Assembly: GCF_023264855.1 (NCBI RefSeq)
Contig: NZ_JAHFUW010000019.1
Location: forward strand, 1 to 64,000
Reading direction: 5' to 3'
Source: Herbiconiux sp.
GTDB lineage: Bacteria; Actinomycetota; Actinomycetes; Actinomycetales; Microbacteriaceae
Length of the DNA stretch: 64,000 nt
In this document: positions 45,669 through 54,381 of the stretch, one piece after another
Numbering within the stretch: position 1 is the stretch's first letter
Layout: each line of letters opens with the position of its first letter
Position numbers and translations under genes: made by a program
The notes under the pieces: generated by a model
What the model was told of the DNA's origin: nothing
The model's input: the letters and a program-made list of their open reading frames with translations, nothing else
Database searches by the model: none

Positions 45669-48047
45669 TCAGTCGCCGCGCGCGCGGAGGGCGTCCTGCT
45701 CGCGCTGGCGGCGCGCCTTCGAGACCCAGCCCGCCACCGAGCCGATGGGCACGCGCAGGGCGCCCGCCACCCGGTCGATCGGCTTGCCCGCGTCGAGAAC
45801 GGCGGCCACCGCGAGCTCCTCGACGCTCGAGAAGCGGCCGTACGACGCCGTGCTCGAGGAAGGCTGCGGATCGACGGCGGCAGTGCCGGCCCCCGCTCCC
45901 GCTGCCGCCGCCCGCGCCACCGGCACCGGAAGGGCGCGCTTCGGGGGAACACCGCGGGGCGGCCCGAGCGGTGCAGTGGGGGAACCGGCCGCCGATCCGG
46001 AACCGCGGGCCGATGGGGTCGCCGACGCAGCGGGCGGTGACGCCGGTCTCCCCCGCACACCGGCCGCCACCCTCGGTGACGACGACACGGCGGGAGCCGG
46101 AGCAGACTCCACCGCCGCCACCCTCGCTGCACGGGAGGGCGCCGCATCCGGAACCACAGCCATGACCTCATCCACCGCCACGTCAGCGTCCACCGCCGCG
46201 TCAGCATCCACGTCCACGTCCACGTCCGCGACGGCGCTCGCCACCTCGCCCGCCCCCACCCGCGCGCGCTCGTAATTCTGCTTCTCGGCCTGCGCCAGCG
46301 CGATCGTGGCCGACTCCACCAGGTCGCGGATGCGGCGCTGCCGCCGAGCCCGGTAGAACACGAACGCGATGCCCACCACCGGGATGATCAGCAGCAGCGC
46401 CCAGAGCAGGGCGAGCGGATGCGCCTCGACCCAGAGCAATACCTCCCAGCGCTCGGTCCAGCCCGAGTCGCTGTTCGACACCTCGGTCACGTCGTCGGCG
46501 CCGTCGCGCTGGGCGATCGCCGCGGGACCGCCGCCGGTGAGCGTGTTCCCTTCCGCCCGGGCCGAGGTGTGCGGCCCCTCGAAGACGATCCCGTCGCCCG
46601 GATCGACCGCGATGGTGTTGCCGATCACCTCGCTCTGCGAATCGCGCAGGTAGAGGCCGACCGTCTTCTGGCTGATCTCGTTGCCGGCGAACACCACGGA
46701 GCCGACCGTCGACACCCAGGCCCCGCCCGAGGCGTTGGCCGAGAGGATGCAGTCCTTCACGCTCAGCCCCCACGAGTTCTCGACCGGGTACCCGGCGGAG
46801 TTCTCGCCGTCGGCCCGCGGCGAACCGTCGAAGCGCAGTCCGTAGGCGCTGTTGCGGGTGAGGGTGGAGCCCTCGATGCTCACCTCGCCCGCGCCCTGGC
46901 GCACGTTCACGCCGCTGGAGCCCGATCCGATCACCGTGCTCCCGGTGATCGAGGTGCCGACCGTGCCGCCGCCGATCTCGAGGCCCTGCCGGCCCGCGTT
47001 GCGGATCGTGGAGTCGCTCACGGCGACGTCCTGAGCCGCGGCCAGGTAGACGCCGATGTGCAGCCCGGAGAAGGTGGAGTGCGCGATCGTGCCGGTCGCC
47101 GAGACGACGCTGCTGCCGGTGAGCGCGAAGCCGCCGGTGCGCCCGCTGAAGAAACCGAGGTCGGCGAAGTCGGCGTGATCGGTGGCCACCGTGCCCTCGT
47201 GCACGCGGATGTAGGCGCGCCCGTCGCTCAGGTCGGTGTCGGCGGCGCCGGCCGCCTCGTCCCAGGAGGTGAGGGTGATCGGGGCGCCCTCGGCCCCGGT
47301 CACGTGCAGCACGCCGCCCCACACCACGAGCGGAGCGAAGCCGCCTGCCCCGCTGGCCATCCGGAGCGTCACGCCGGCACCGTCGAGGTCGAGTTCGGCT
47401 CCGCGGGCCACGAACACGGTCTTGCCCAGCAGCAGCGTGCGGTCGTCGACCCGGGTCACGGCGCCGAGCGACACGAGGTCGGCGAGCGTGTACGCGCCCG
47501 GCTTCGCGGCGAGAACCACGACGGTGCCGGCCGTTCCGGCGTCGAGCGCGCCGCCGCGGGCGAGCAGGGCCCAGCGGTCGTCGTTGGCCTGCACCAGTTC
47601 GCTCTGGTGCAGCTCGTCGTCGTCGACCGGATACGGCGCGAGCGTCGAGGCGGGCCGCGCCGTCGCCTCGGCCGCGTGCACGGCCTGGATGGCGGCATCG
47701 TCTCCCGAGATGGGCGTGACGGCCGCCGTGGGGATCGCCACATCCGCACCCGCCGCCACCACGGCATCCGCTTCGCCCGTCGCGACCGGAGCGGCTGCCG
47801 GAGCGGCCTCGGGCCCGTCGGGCAGCAGCCCGCCGATGCCCGACCCGATCCCGCCGAGGAACGCGCTCACCCGCGCGGGCACTCCGTTCGACACGGCGAC
47901 GGTCGCGCCGAGCCCGGCCACGATCACCACGGCCACCGCGAGACGGATCAGCCACCGCCGCCCACCGCCGACCGTGTCGCCGCGCTCCTCCGCCGTCAGC
48001 CCGCCGGCCCGTTCAGCCCGTTCAGCCCGCTCGCCCTGCTCGCCCAT
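45669..48047 (-). CDS. Membrane protein: extracellular beta-helix domain with cytoplasmic HTH-like tail
   Basis: This 792-residue protein has a cytosolic N terminus, TM1 at ~31-52 (LIRLAVAVVIVAGLGATVAV), and an extracellular part ~53-545. That part includes a right-handed parallel beta-helix (repeats such as TGSTVIGSGSSGVNVRQG and GNTIAVDPGDGIVFEG), the fold of alginate C5-epimerases and lyases. TM2 at ~545-566 (LLWALLLIIPVVGIAFVFY) is followed by a basic/acidic Pro/Ala-rich cytoplasmic tail. The last ~52 residues resemble a helix-turn-helix (SVEELAVAAVLDAG, VPIGSVAGWVSKARR). The ATG overlaps the GT2 stop (TGATG), so the two are coupled. It probably binds or modifies the polysaccharide made by that synthase. 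The HTH suggests signalling, which is inference. Confidence 0.8.
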   Translation of the reverse strand: MGEQGERAERAERAGGLTAEERGDTVGGGRRWLIRLAVAVVIVAGLGATVAVSNGVPARVSAFLGGIGSGIGGLLPDGPEAAPAAAPVATGEADAVVAAGADVAIPTAAVTPISGDDAAIQAVHAAEATARPASTLAPYPVDDDELHQSELVQANDDRWALLARGGALDAGTAGTVVVLAAKPGAYTLADLVSLGAVTRVDDRTLLLGKTVFVARGAELDLDGAGVTLRMASGAGGFAPLVVWGGVLHVTGAEGAPITLTSWDEAAGAADTDLSDGRAYIRVHEGTVATDHADFADLGFFSGRTGGFALTGSSVVSATGTIAHSTFSGLHIGVYLAAAQDVAVSDSTIRNAGRQGLEIGGGTVGTSITGSTVIGSGSSGVNVRQGAGEVSIEGSTLTRNSAYGLRFDGSPRADGENSAGYPVENSWGLSVKDCILSANASGGAWVSTVGSVVFAGNEISQKTVGLYLRDSQSEVIGNTIAVDPGDGIVFEGPHTSARAEGNTLTGGGPAAIAQRDGADDVTEVSNSDSGWTERWEVLLWVEAHPLALLWALLLIIPVVGIAFVFYRARRQRRIRDLVESATIALAQAEKQNYERARVGAGEVASAVADVDVDVDADAAVDADVAVDEVMAVVPDAAPSRAARVAAVESAPAPAVSSSPRVAAGVRGRPASPPAASATPSARGSGSAAGSPTAPLGPPRGVPPKRALPVPVARAAAAGAGAGTAAVDPQPSSSTASYGRFSSVEELAVAAVLDAGKPIDRVAGALRVPIGSVAGWVSKARRQREQDALRARGD

Positions 48048-49369
48048 CAGGCGTCCTGCCCCACGGGCGTCGCATCCGTCGCCGCGCCCGGGCCCGAGTC
48101 AGATTCCGAGTCCGTCGATGACGCCGACGCCGACGCCACATGCAGGCTCGCCTCCCGCTGCCCCTCGCCGCCGATCGAGTCGGCCGAGCGCGTCAACCAC
48201 CCCTGCGTGTTCATGGTGAACAGCGCGAACAGCTTGATCGGCAGCGCCACCAGCATGGTGATCACGGCCACCAGCGGCAGGATCACGATGTCCTCGGGCC
48301 GCCGCCACAGATGCGAGATGCCCCGGATGCCCCGCCCCACCAGCACCCACAGCAGCGCCACCCCGAACGCCAGCAGCGGAAAAGGCGCGGTCAGCGCGTG
48401 GAACACGTACGCGATGGCGATGAACATGCTGATCGGCGTGAACAGGATCTGCATCACCGTGATCTGCGAGATGAACGGCACCCGGAAGATCCAGCCCCGC
48501 CGGATCGCGGTCAGATAGCACCGGTACGAGTTGCGGCTCCAGCGCACCCGCTGCTTCACGAACGCCTGGAACGTCTCGGGGAACATCGACAGCGCCCGCG
48601 CTGAATCCTGGTGCGTCACCCGGTACCCCTCCGAGAGCACCAGCCAGGTCAGCCGCCCGTCGTCGCCCGCCACGCACTCCTTGCCGAGGAAGATCTCGTG
48701 CTCGAGGTCGGGCAGCTTCGGCAGGATGATCTCGCGGCGGTACGCGCTCGTGCGACCCGAGGCGCAGATCACACCGCCGAAGCGCCCCATCGCCGGCGCG
48801 TAGTCGTAGTAGCGCTGGTCGATGATCCAGTCGGCCACGCGCCGCCACACACTGGTCTTCGGCAGGTAGACGTTCTGCCGCGTGCTCACGGCTCCCACGG
48901 CGGCATCCACGAAGGGCATCTGGATGGCGTCGTGCATCCCGTCCTCCCACGCGGTGTCGGAGTCGACCAGGATGACCAGCTCTGTGTCGGCGGCGCGGAT
49001 GCCCACGCCCAGTGCGCTGCGCTTCCCCCGGTGCTTGAACATGATCACGTCGACATCCGGATGCCCCAGCTCGCCGATCTTCCGCTCGGCCTCGGTGTCG
49101 GCCACGTCGAGCACGATCACGATGCGCGAGGGGCCCTGCCGCCGCCAGGTCTCCAGGCACCGCAGCAGCACCTCGGGATCTTCGCGGTAGGAGGGCACGA
49201 CCACGGTCGTCGTGGTGCGGTAGTCGTTCACCACCGGGCGGGTGGATGCCGAGATCACCTTGCGTACCAGCCAGAAGCTCCACGACACGATCCCGAACAC
49301 GCCGAAGGGCAGCAGCCAGAGGAGGGATCGGCCGAGGTCGTCGAGGAACGACGAAAGGTCGCTGGGCAT
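48047..49369 (-). CDS. Processive GT2 polysaccharide synthase (hyaluronan/cellulose-synthase-like)
   Basis: This 440-residue membrane glycosyltransferase of family GT2 shows the full processive signature: VVVPSYREDPEVLLRCLETW, ILVDSDTAWEDG (DxD), the GDDGRLT acid motif, and QRVRWSRNSYR (QxxRW, which binds the growing chain). One N-terminal helix and a C-terminal group of about four helices make the translocation channel. This is the arrangement of HasA-like and Alg8-like synthases. It should polymerise a linear glycan and export it through the same protein. The stop overlaps the start of the beta-helix membrane protein. A C-terminal Ser/Asp tail is disordered. The product sugar cannot be read from sequence. 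Confidence 0.9.
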   Translation of the reverse strand: MPSDLSSFLDDLGRSLLWLLPFGVFGIVSWSFWLVRKVISASTRPVVNDYRTTTTVVVPSYREDPEVLLRCLETWRRQGPSRIVIVLDVADTEAERKIGELGHPDVDVIMFKHRGKRSALGVGIRAADTELVILVDSDTAWEDGMHDAIQMPFVDAAVGAVSTRQNVYLPKTSVWRRVADWIIDQRYYDYAPAMGRFGGVICASGRTSAYRREIILPKLPDLEHEIFLGKECVAGDDGRLTWLVLSEGYRVTHQDSARALSMFPETFQAFVKQRVRWSRNSYRCYLTAIRRGWIFRVPFISQITVMQILFTPISMFIAIAYVFHALTAPFPLLAFGVALLWVLVGRGIRGISHLWRRPEDIVILPLVAVITMLVALPIKLFALFTMNTQGWLTRSADSIGGEGQREASLHVASASASSTDSESDSGPGAATDATPVGQDA

Positions 49370-49553
49370 CGGGTTGCCGCCTGCCTTTCGAGCAGTGGAG
49401 TCGGGGGCGGTGCGGAAGGGTGGAGCGGGTGGGAACCGCTCAGGGCCGGGTGAGCCCTGATTCCGTTTTCAGCATAGAGACGGCCGCCCCTCCCGTGGGG
49501 CATCCGCGCACCCCCCGTTCAGGGCGCGGCCGGAGCTTTGTAGGCTTGGGGGT

Positions 49554-50594
49554 ATGACGACGCCCGGGCGATCGACCGCCCCCGGGGCGAGGCTGTTCGC
49601 TGTCGTCGCGGCATCCGTCGCCCTGGTGTTCGCCGTCTCCGGATGCTCGGCACCGTCGCTCGAGTCCCCCTCCTCCTCGGCCCTGCCGGATTCGTGCCCG
49701 GCCGGCGCCGCGGTGAGCACCTCCGACGGCCTGCAGAGCGCCCTCGACTCGGCCTCCGCGGGAGACGTGCTGGTGCTGTCCGACGGACGCTACGAGGGCA
49801 CCTTCACGATCCGTTCCCAGGGCTCCTCCGACGCGCCGATCACCCTCTGCGGTGGCGCTGCCGCCGTGCTCGACGGCGGCTCGGTCGACAGCGGCTACAC
49901 CCTGCACCTCGACGGCGCGTCGAACTGGAGGCTCGAGGGCTTCTCGGTCACCGGCGGCCAGAAGGGCGTGATGCTCGACGCCTCCTCGCACAATGAGCTG
50001 ACCGGGCTCGCCGTCTCCGCGGTCGGCGACGAGGGCATCCACCTGCGCACGGGCAGCAGCGACAACCTGCTCGCGGGCCTGACGGTCTCGAACACCGGCC
50101 TCCGCATGCCCGACTTCGGCGAGGGCGTGTACATCGGCAGCGCCGAGGGCAACTGGTGCGATCTCACCGCGTGCGCTCCGGATGCCAGCGACCGCAACCG
50201 CGTCGTAGGCGCCACGATCACCGCGACCACCGCCGAAGCGATCGACGTGAAAGAGGGCACGACCGGTGGCGAGCTCACCGGCAACACCCTCGACGGCTCC
50301 ACGATCACGGCGGCCGACTCGCTGATCGACGTCAAGGGCTCCGGCTGGCAGGTCACCGGCACCACCGGCACGGCTTCGCCCGGCGACGGCGCCCAGGTGC
50401 ACGTGATCGTCGAGGGCTCCGGATCGGCCAACGTCTTCTCCGGCAACACCTTCGCGGTCGCCGCCGACGGCTACGCCGTGCAGCTCGCCGGCGACGCCCG
50501 GACGGCCGGCAACGTGGTGTCGTGCGACAACGTCGCCACGGTCGACGGCGCAGCCGAGCCCGCGTTCGTGACGAACATCAGCTGCACCGGCTGA
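49554..50594 (+). CDS. Beta-helix lipoprotein (parallel beta-helix repeats)
   Basis: This 346-residue protein has a lipoprotein signal (VALVFAVSGC, Cys31). A right-handed parallel beta-helix follows, with the chondroitinase-B/alginate-lyase-like opening DSASAGDVLVLSDGRYEGTF. Repeated coils such as GFSVTGGQKGVMLDASSHNE and GLAVSAVGDEGIHLRTGSSD follow. Two Cys pairs may form disulfides. Its start lies about 7 bases after a TAGGCT -10 hexamer. It is divergent from the GT2 gene, with a 184-base shared upstream region. A polysaccharide-lyase or epimerase role on the GT2 product is likely by fold and context. Confidence 0.8.
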   Translation: MTTPGRSTAPGARLFAVVAASVALVFAVSGCSAPSLESPSSSALPDSCPAGAAVSTSDGLQSALDSASAGDVLVLSDGRYEGTFTIRSQGSSDAPITLCGGAAAVLDGGSVDSGYTLHLDGASNWRLEGFSVTGGQKGVMLDASSHNELTGLAVSAVGDEGIHLRTGSSDNLLAGLTVSNTGLRMPDFGEGVYIGSAEGNWCDLTACAPDASDRNRVVGATITATTAEAIDVKEGTTGGELTGNTLDGSTITAADSLIDVKGSGWQVTGTTGTASPGDGAQVHVIVEGSGSANVFSGNTFAVAADGYAVQLAGDARTAGNVVSCDNVATVDGAAEPAFVTNISCTG

Positions 50595-50627
50595 CAGGCT
50601 CTCCCGTCGCGCGCTAACCTCGGCTGC

Positions 50628-51071
50628 ATGAGCGACTTCAACACCATGATCATCGAGCAGTTCCGGGCGAACGGCGGCTACGTCGAGGCGAACGGCTTCG
50701 GCTCGCGCCTGCTCCTCGTGCACTCGATCGGTGCCAAGTCGGGCCAGGCCCGGATCAGCCCGCTGATGGCCCTGGCGCAAGACGACGGATCGTGGCTGAT
50801 CGCCGCGTCGAAGGCCGGCGCCCCCGACAACCCGGCCTGGTACGCGAACCTGCTCGCGCATCCGGAGACCGACGTCGAGGTGCCGACCGCCGTAGACGGA
50901 CCCGTGCCGGGAGGCGCCGTCGACACCGTCTCGGTGCGCGCCGTCTCGCTGCAGGGCTCGGCCCGCGATGCGGCCTGGGCGCAGTTCACCTCGGCGGCCC
51001 CCGGCTTCGCCGACTACCAGGAGCGCGCGGGCTCCCGGGTCATCCCGGTCGTGCAGCTGATCCGCCGCTGA
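50628..51071 (+). CDS. Deazaflavin (F420)-dependent nitroreductase-family protein
   Basis: This 147-residue protein is of the Ddn/DUF385 split-barrel type, with FRANGGYVEANGFGSRLLLVHSIGAKSGQARISPL and PAWYANLLAHPETDVEV in the expected order. Such proteins bind F420 (or sometimes FMN) and reduce quinones or nitro compounds in actinobacteria. Length and motifs fit. It follows the beta-helix lipoprotein gene by 33 bases but is probably functionally unrelated. A short GAGGGC-CGAA-GCCCTC hairpin lies after it. Confidence 0.88.
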   Translation: MSDFNTMIIEQFRANGGYVEANGFGSRLLLVHSIGAKSGQARISPLMALAQDDGSWLIAASKAGAPDNPAWYANLLAHPETDVEVPTAVDGPVPGGAVDTVSVRAVSLQGSARDAAWAQFTSAAPGFADYQERAGSRVIPVVQLIRR

Positions 51072-51167
51072 CGGCTCGTCGACACGGAATCGCCCGTTAA
51101 ACGTTGGTGGAGAGGGCCGAAGCCCTCCCCACGCAGAATCCTAGCAAGTCGCGCGCGTGTGCGCCAA

Positions 51168-51452
51168 TCAGCGCGTCAGCAGCCCGGCCCGCTCCGGATG
51201 ATCGTCGAACCACTTGCCGACGTACCAGCACATCGGCACGACCCGGTAGGGCGTCGTGCTCTCCACGTCGTCGACGGCGAAGGCCACGATCTCGCCCGCG
51301 TAGCCGTGCCCGCGCTGCCTGGGATCGGTGAAGGTGTGCGTGAACGAGATGGCGTTCTCGTTCTGCACGTAGTCGACCGCACTCACGAGAGCGCCGTCGA
51401 CCCGGAGGCTGTACCGACGCGCATCCGCGTCGTGGGTGAATTCGCGTGCCAT
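51168..51452 (-). CDS. Small GNAT-like N-acetyltransferase (NATD1/YidJ type)
   Basis: This 94-residue single-domain GNAT belongs to the minimal family (COG2388 type). It contains YVQNENAISFTHTFTDPRQRGHGYAGEIV with the acetyl-CoA loop RGHGYA, and a final MCWYVGKWFDDHPE. No canonical longer GNAT domain is missing; the family is naturally ~90-100 residues. The substrate is unknown. It converges with the Ddn-like gene at 50628-51071. Confidence 0.88.
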   Translation of the reverse strand: MAREFTHDADARRYSLRVDGALVSAVDYVQNENAISFTHTFTDPRQRGHGYAGEIVAFAVDDVESTTPYRVVPMCWYVGKWFDDHPERAGLLTR

Positions 51453-51634
51453 GCTCCGACCCTACGCCCGCGTCAGCCCGCCAGCACCTCGTCGCGCCAG
51501 CGAACCGACCTCCCCGGCCGGGCAGAAGACACACCCCTCATTGCGGGCGATCCCGGCGCGTTCTAAGCTGATTGTCAGACAGTCCGATCACCGTACGGCA
51601 TGGTCGGCGCGATGTCTCGAACAGCGAGGTTCAC

Positions 51635-52843
51635 ATGAATTCAGCCCACGTGATCGTGGTGGGGGCCGGCCCCGTCGGTCTGCTGTCGGCGCTGGCGCTC
51701 GCGCGCCACGGCATCGAGGTGACCGTGCTCGAGCGCGACACGCGCCTCAACGACTCCCCCCGGGCGGCCGTCTATCACTGGTGTGTGCTGGAGGTGCTGG
51801 AGAAGTTCGGGGTGCGCGAAGACGCCGAGGCGGAGGGCGTGATCGTGCGCGGCAACACCTTCCACCGGCTCTCCACCGGCGAGAGCGTGCAGATCAGCCA
51901 GACCGCCATCGAGGGCGTGGTGCCCTACCCCTACAACCTCAACCTCGGGCAGGACAGGCTCGGCCAGATCTGTCTCGACCACCTCTCCCGCCTGCCGAAC
52001 GCGACCGTGCGCTGGGGCGACGGCGTCGCCGCCGTGAGTCAGGATGCCGGCGGCCCGGGTGAGGACGGGGCATCCGGCGGCGTCACCGTCACCCTCGATT
52101 CCGGTGCCACGCTGGCGGCCGACTGGCTCATCGGCGCCGACGGCGGTCGCAGCGCCGTGCGCAAGGCCCTCGGGCTCGATTTCCCTGGCCTGACGTGGGA
52201 CGACCGCTTCGTCGCCACGAACATCCGCTTCGATTTCGAGGCCTACGGCTACGGCCGGGCGAACATGGTGATGGATGCGGACCTCGGCTGCATCGTGGCC
52301 CTGCTCGACCGGGAGGGCCTCTGGCGCGTCACCTTCGCCGAGAGCGACGACCTGCCCGAGGCCGCCATCCCCGACCGCATCGATGCCTTCATGAAGGCCT
52401 TCCTGCCCGGCGACAAGCAGTACGAACTGGTGCAGTTCTCGCCGTACCACATGCACCAGCGGTCGGCCGAGAGCTATCGCGTGGGCCGGGTGCTGCTGGC
52501 CGGCGATGCCGCGCACCTCACCAACCCCACCGGGGCGATGGGCCTCACCAGCGGCGTCTTCGACGTGGAACTGCTGGTCGACCGCCTCCTCGCGGTGATC
52601 GCCGGAGAGGCCGACGATGCGGCCCTCGACGACTACGCCGACCGTCGCCGCACCGCCTTCCTCGACAACGCCTCACCCACCGCGACCCGCTTCAAGAACC
52701 TGGTCTACGGCGGCGTGCAGGCCGACATCGACGAGGCCTTCGAGCTCTACCAGCGGGTCGAGCGAGACCCCGAGGCCTCCCGCGACTTCTTCCTGGGAGT
52801 GCAGTCCCTGCGCGAGCCCGAGTTCCGAGGCGTTCCCCTGTAG
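51635..52843 (+). CDS. FAD-dependent aromatic-ring-type monooxygenase
   Basis: The ATG at 51635 gives 402 residues. The N-terminal GxGxxG motif is intact (VIVVGAGPVGLLSALALARHG), and the DG segment (LIGADGGRSAVRKALG) and GD segment (LLAGDAAHLTNPTGAMGLTS) of class A flavoprotein hydroxylases are present. It hydroxylates an aromatic or related compound using NAD(P)H and oxygen. A possible promoter is TTGTCA (51572-51577) with TACGGC 16 bases on. TGTC-A-GACA (51573-51581) is a small palindrome overlapping the -35. The substrate is unknown. Confidence 0.9.
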   Translation: MNSAHVIVVGAGPVGLLSALALARHGIEVTVLERDTRLNDSPRAAVYHWCVLEVLEKFGVREDAEAEGVIVRGNTFHRLSTGESVQISQTAIEGVVPYPYNLNLGQDRLGQICLDHLSRLPNATVRWGDGVAAVSQDAGGPGEDGASGGVTVTLDSGATLAADWLIGADGGRSAVRKALGLDFPGLTWDDRFVATNIRFDFEAYGYGRANMVMDADLGCIVALLDREGLWRVTFAESDDLPEAAIPDRIDAFMKAFLPGDKQYELVQFSPYHMHQRSAESYRVGRVLLAGDAAHLTNPTGAMGLTSGVFDVELLVDRLLAVIAGEADDAALDDYADRRRTAFLDNASPTATRFKNLVYGGVQADIDEAFELYQRVERDPEASRDFFLGVQSLREPEFRGVPL

Positions 52844-52855
52844 CCCGCCTCCGCC

Positions 52856-53092
52856 CTACTCGTCGGTGGTCTGTGCCTCAGCCGCGGCACGCTTCTGCGC
52901 CTTGTACCTCTTCCGAGCCTCCCACGCTTGTGCGATGCCGAGACACACCCAGCCGAAAGGCAGGAGCCACCGCCACCCCGCCTCGTCCGGGTCTCTGAGC
53001 ATCAGAGCCGCGCTCATCCCCGCCATGACGAAGAAGCCGACCGAGATCGAGGCCACTGCCTTCCAGCTCAACCCACCCCGCGGAACAACCAT
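52856..53092 (-). CDS. Small two-helix membrane protein
   Basis: The ATG at 53092 (MVVPRGGLSWKAVASISVGF) gives 78 residues with two helices (VASISVGFFVMAGMSAALML and WLLPFGWVCLGIAQAW). A short turn RDPDEAG lies between them, and the tail is basic then acidic. The GGGGGATCGG upstream is a weak ribosome-binding site. No family is recognised. The stop is 12 bases from that of the convergent FAD monooxygenase. Confidence 0.5.
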   Translation of the reverse strand: MVVPRGGLSWKAVASISVGFFVMAGMSAALMLRDPDEAGWRWLLPFGWVCLGIAQAWEARKRYKAQKRAAAEAQTTDE

Positions 53093-53181
53093 CCGATCCC
53101 CCAATCGGCAGCAACCATACTCGTCCTGGCATGACCCCGCCCAGCTCGCCTGGTCAGCCGCACGACGGATGGAGAGACAGC

Positions 53182-53283
53182 TCACCCCCAGAGGTGCCAC
53201 CTCGACGCCAAAGCCAGCCCGGCCACGAGAACGAACACCAACCCCGCGATCCAGCCCAGAGCGACCCGCGAGCCCCGGTTCAC
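53182..53283 (-). CDS. Possible 33-residue single-helix membrane peptide
   Basis: A GTG at 53283 is preceded by AAGGA six to seven bases upstream and encodes 33 residues: a basic start (MNRGSRVALGW), a hydrophobic helix (IAGLVFVLVAGLALA) and a short SRWHLWG end. Codon use is native. It sits on the same strand before the two-helix membrane protein. It is too short for certainty. Confidence 0.35.
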   Translation of the reverse strand: MNRGSRVALGWIAGLVFVLVAGLALASRWHLWG

Positions 53284-53422
53284 CGGGGATCCTTGTTCGT
53301 GCGCCGCAGCACGTTGACTCCGACCTGATCCCCCATACGCACCGACAGTACGCCGAACCGCCGGCCCACAGAACTCGCGCCGATCATGGCACGAGATCGC
53401 CGGGAGCGCGGTAACACCTCGG

Positions 53423-53494
53423 TGCCCCTGGAGGGACTCGAACCCCCAACCTGCTCCTTAGGACGGAGTCGCTCTTCCATTGAGCTACAGAGGC
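53423..53494 (-). tRNA. tRNA-Arg(CCT)
   Basis: The minus strand folds as a cloverleaf from GCCTCTGTAGCTCAATGG to CCAGGGGCA. The acceptor GCCTCTG pairs with CAGGGGC, with one G-U. The D-arm region is GCTCAATGGAAGAGC and the T-arm is GGGGGTTCGAGTCCCTC. The anticodon loop GTCCTAA gives CCT, which reads AGG (Arg). CCA is not encoded; the next bases read CCG. Confidence 0.93.
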
Positions 53495-53542
53495 TGACCC
53501 GCCCAGTTTAGCGGGCCGGCCGCAAGCGCAGCGCGGTGCGCG

Positions 53543-54043
53543 CTACGCGGCCGCCTCGAGGAAGGTCTCCCATTGCGGCTCGGCGCGCTCGGCGCCCTTG
53601 ATGCTCCAGCCGGCCTGGTGCGGCATCCGGGGCGAGGTGCGCAGCGACCAGCCCATCTCGGCGGGCGTGCGATCGCTCTTGATGTTGTTGCAGCGCAGGC
53701 AGCAGGCCACGAGGTTCTCCCAGGTGTCCTGGCCGCCACGCGACCGCGGCTGGATGTGGTCGATCGTCGTCGCCGATCCGCCGCAGTAGCCGCAGCGCTG
53801 GTTGTCGCGGCGCAGCACGCCCCGGCGCGACACCGGCATCATCCGGTTCAGCGGCACCCGCACGTACCGGGTGAGCAGGATGACCGCCGGGCGATCGTAG
53901 GCGTCGCCCGTGGTGCCGAAGACAGGATGCTCTTCATCCCGGGCCAGCACCCGCGCCTTCTCGTTCATCACCAGCACGAGCGCCCGCTTGAACGAGACGA
54001 CTCCGAGCGGTTCATATCCTGCGTTGAGGACCAGTGTTCGCAT
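53543..54043 (-). CDS. HNH endonuclease family protein
   Basis: The ATG at 54043 follows GGAGAGC and gives 166 residues. The N terminus (RTLVLNAGYEPLGVVSFKRALVLV) matches the conserved actinobacterial HNH proteins found beside housekeeping genes. The HNH core is complete: CGYCGG, TIDHIQPRSRGGQDTWENLV, and CLRCNNIKSDRT, so zinc-binding CxxC pairs and the catalytic His are present. The role is not known; this single-copy chromosomal type is probably not a restriction enzyme. Confidence 0.9.
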   Translation of the reverse strand: MRTLVLNAGYEPLGVVSFKRALVLVMNEKARVLARDEEHPVFGTTGDAYDRPAVILLTRYVRVPLNRMMPVSRRGVLRRDNQRCGYCGGSATTIDHIQPRSRGGQDTWENLVACCLRCNNIKSDRTPAEMGWSLRTSPRMPHQAGWSIKGAERAEPQWETFLEAAA

Positions 54044-54133
54044 GCTCTCCCTTTCGGACAGACCTGGACGGCTTCCAGGCGTTCGATGTTTCACAAGCCG
54101 GCATCGGGACGCGAAGACGCGCGGACAACAAAA

Positions 54134-54160
54134 AAGGCGCCGTCACAATGACAGCGCCTT
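54134..54160 (-). terminator. Second Rho-independent terminator in the gene-free stretch
   Basis: AAGGCGCCGTCA (54134-54145) pairs with TGACAGCGCCTT (54149-54160) with one mismatch and a 3-base loop. On the minus strand it is followed by TTTTTT. Confidence 0.7.
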
Positions 54161-54309
54161 GCTCAGCAGAACCGATATGCGGTCCTGACTCAGTCCACTC
54201 GTGTGCCTGCGCACGAGCAGCAGGAGACGACCCGTGGGGCGGATGCTCCTACCGTGCGACATCAGGCTCTCCAGATCTCGAGGACGATCAGAGCTTCAGA
54301 GTACGACAG

Positions 54310-54343
54310 AAAAGGCGTACCACATATCTGTGGCACGCCTTTT
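54310..54343. terminator. Terminator of the NlpC/P60 gene (bidirectional)
   Basis: AAAAGGCGTACCACA (54310-54324) pairs with TGTGGCACGCCTTTT (54329-54343) with one mismatch and a 4-base loop. T-runs fall at both ends, so it can stop transcription in either direction. It lies ~40 bases after the NlpC stop. Confidence 0.85.
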
Positions 54344-54381
54344 CGCGTCTCGGTAACGAAGTGTTTACACGCCTCGAGTGG

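Larger units (their letters stand above)
54044..54381. other. 338-base gene-free stretch with two terminators and a possible small RNA
   Basis: Between the HNH start and the NlpC/P60 stop there is no convincing ORF. On the minus strand the stretch has a terminator after the NlpC gene (54310-54343) and a second one with a T-run further on (54134-54160). The 150 bases between contain a CTCGTG-CACGAG hairpin and could be a small RNA transcribed on the minus strand. The promoter of the HNH gene (minus strand) must also lie here. Confidence 0.4.

Noticed and set aside
53280-53480. 66-residue minus-strand ORF across tRNA-Arg
   Set aside because: It runs through the tRNA gene and has no meaningful protein pattern.
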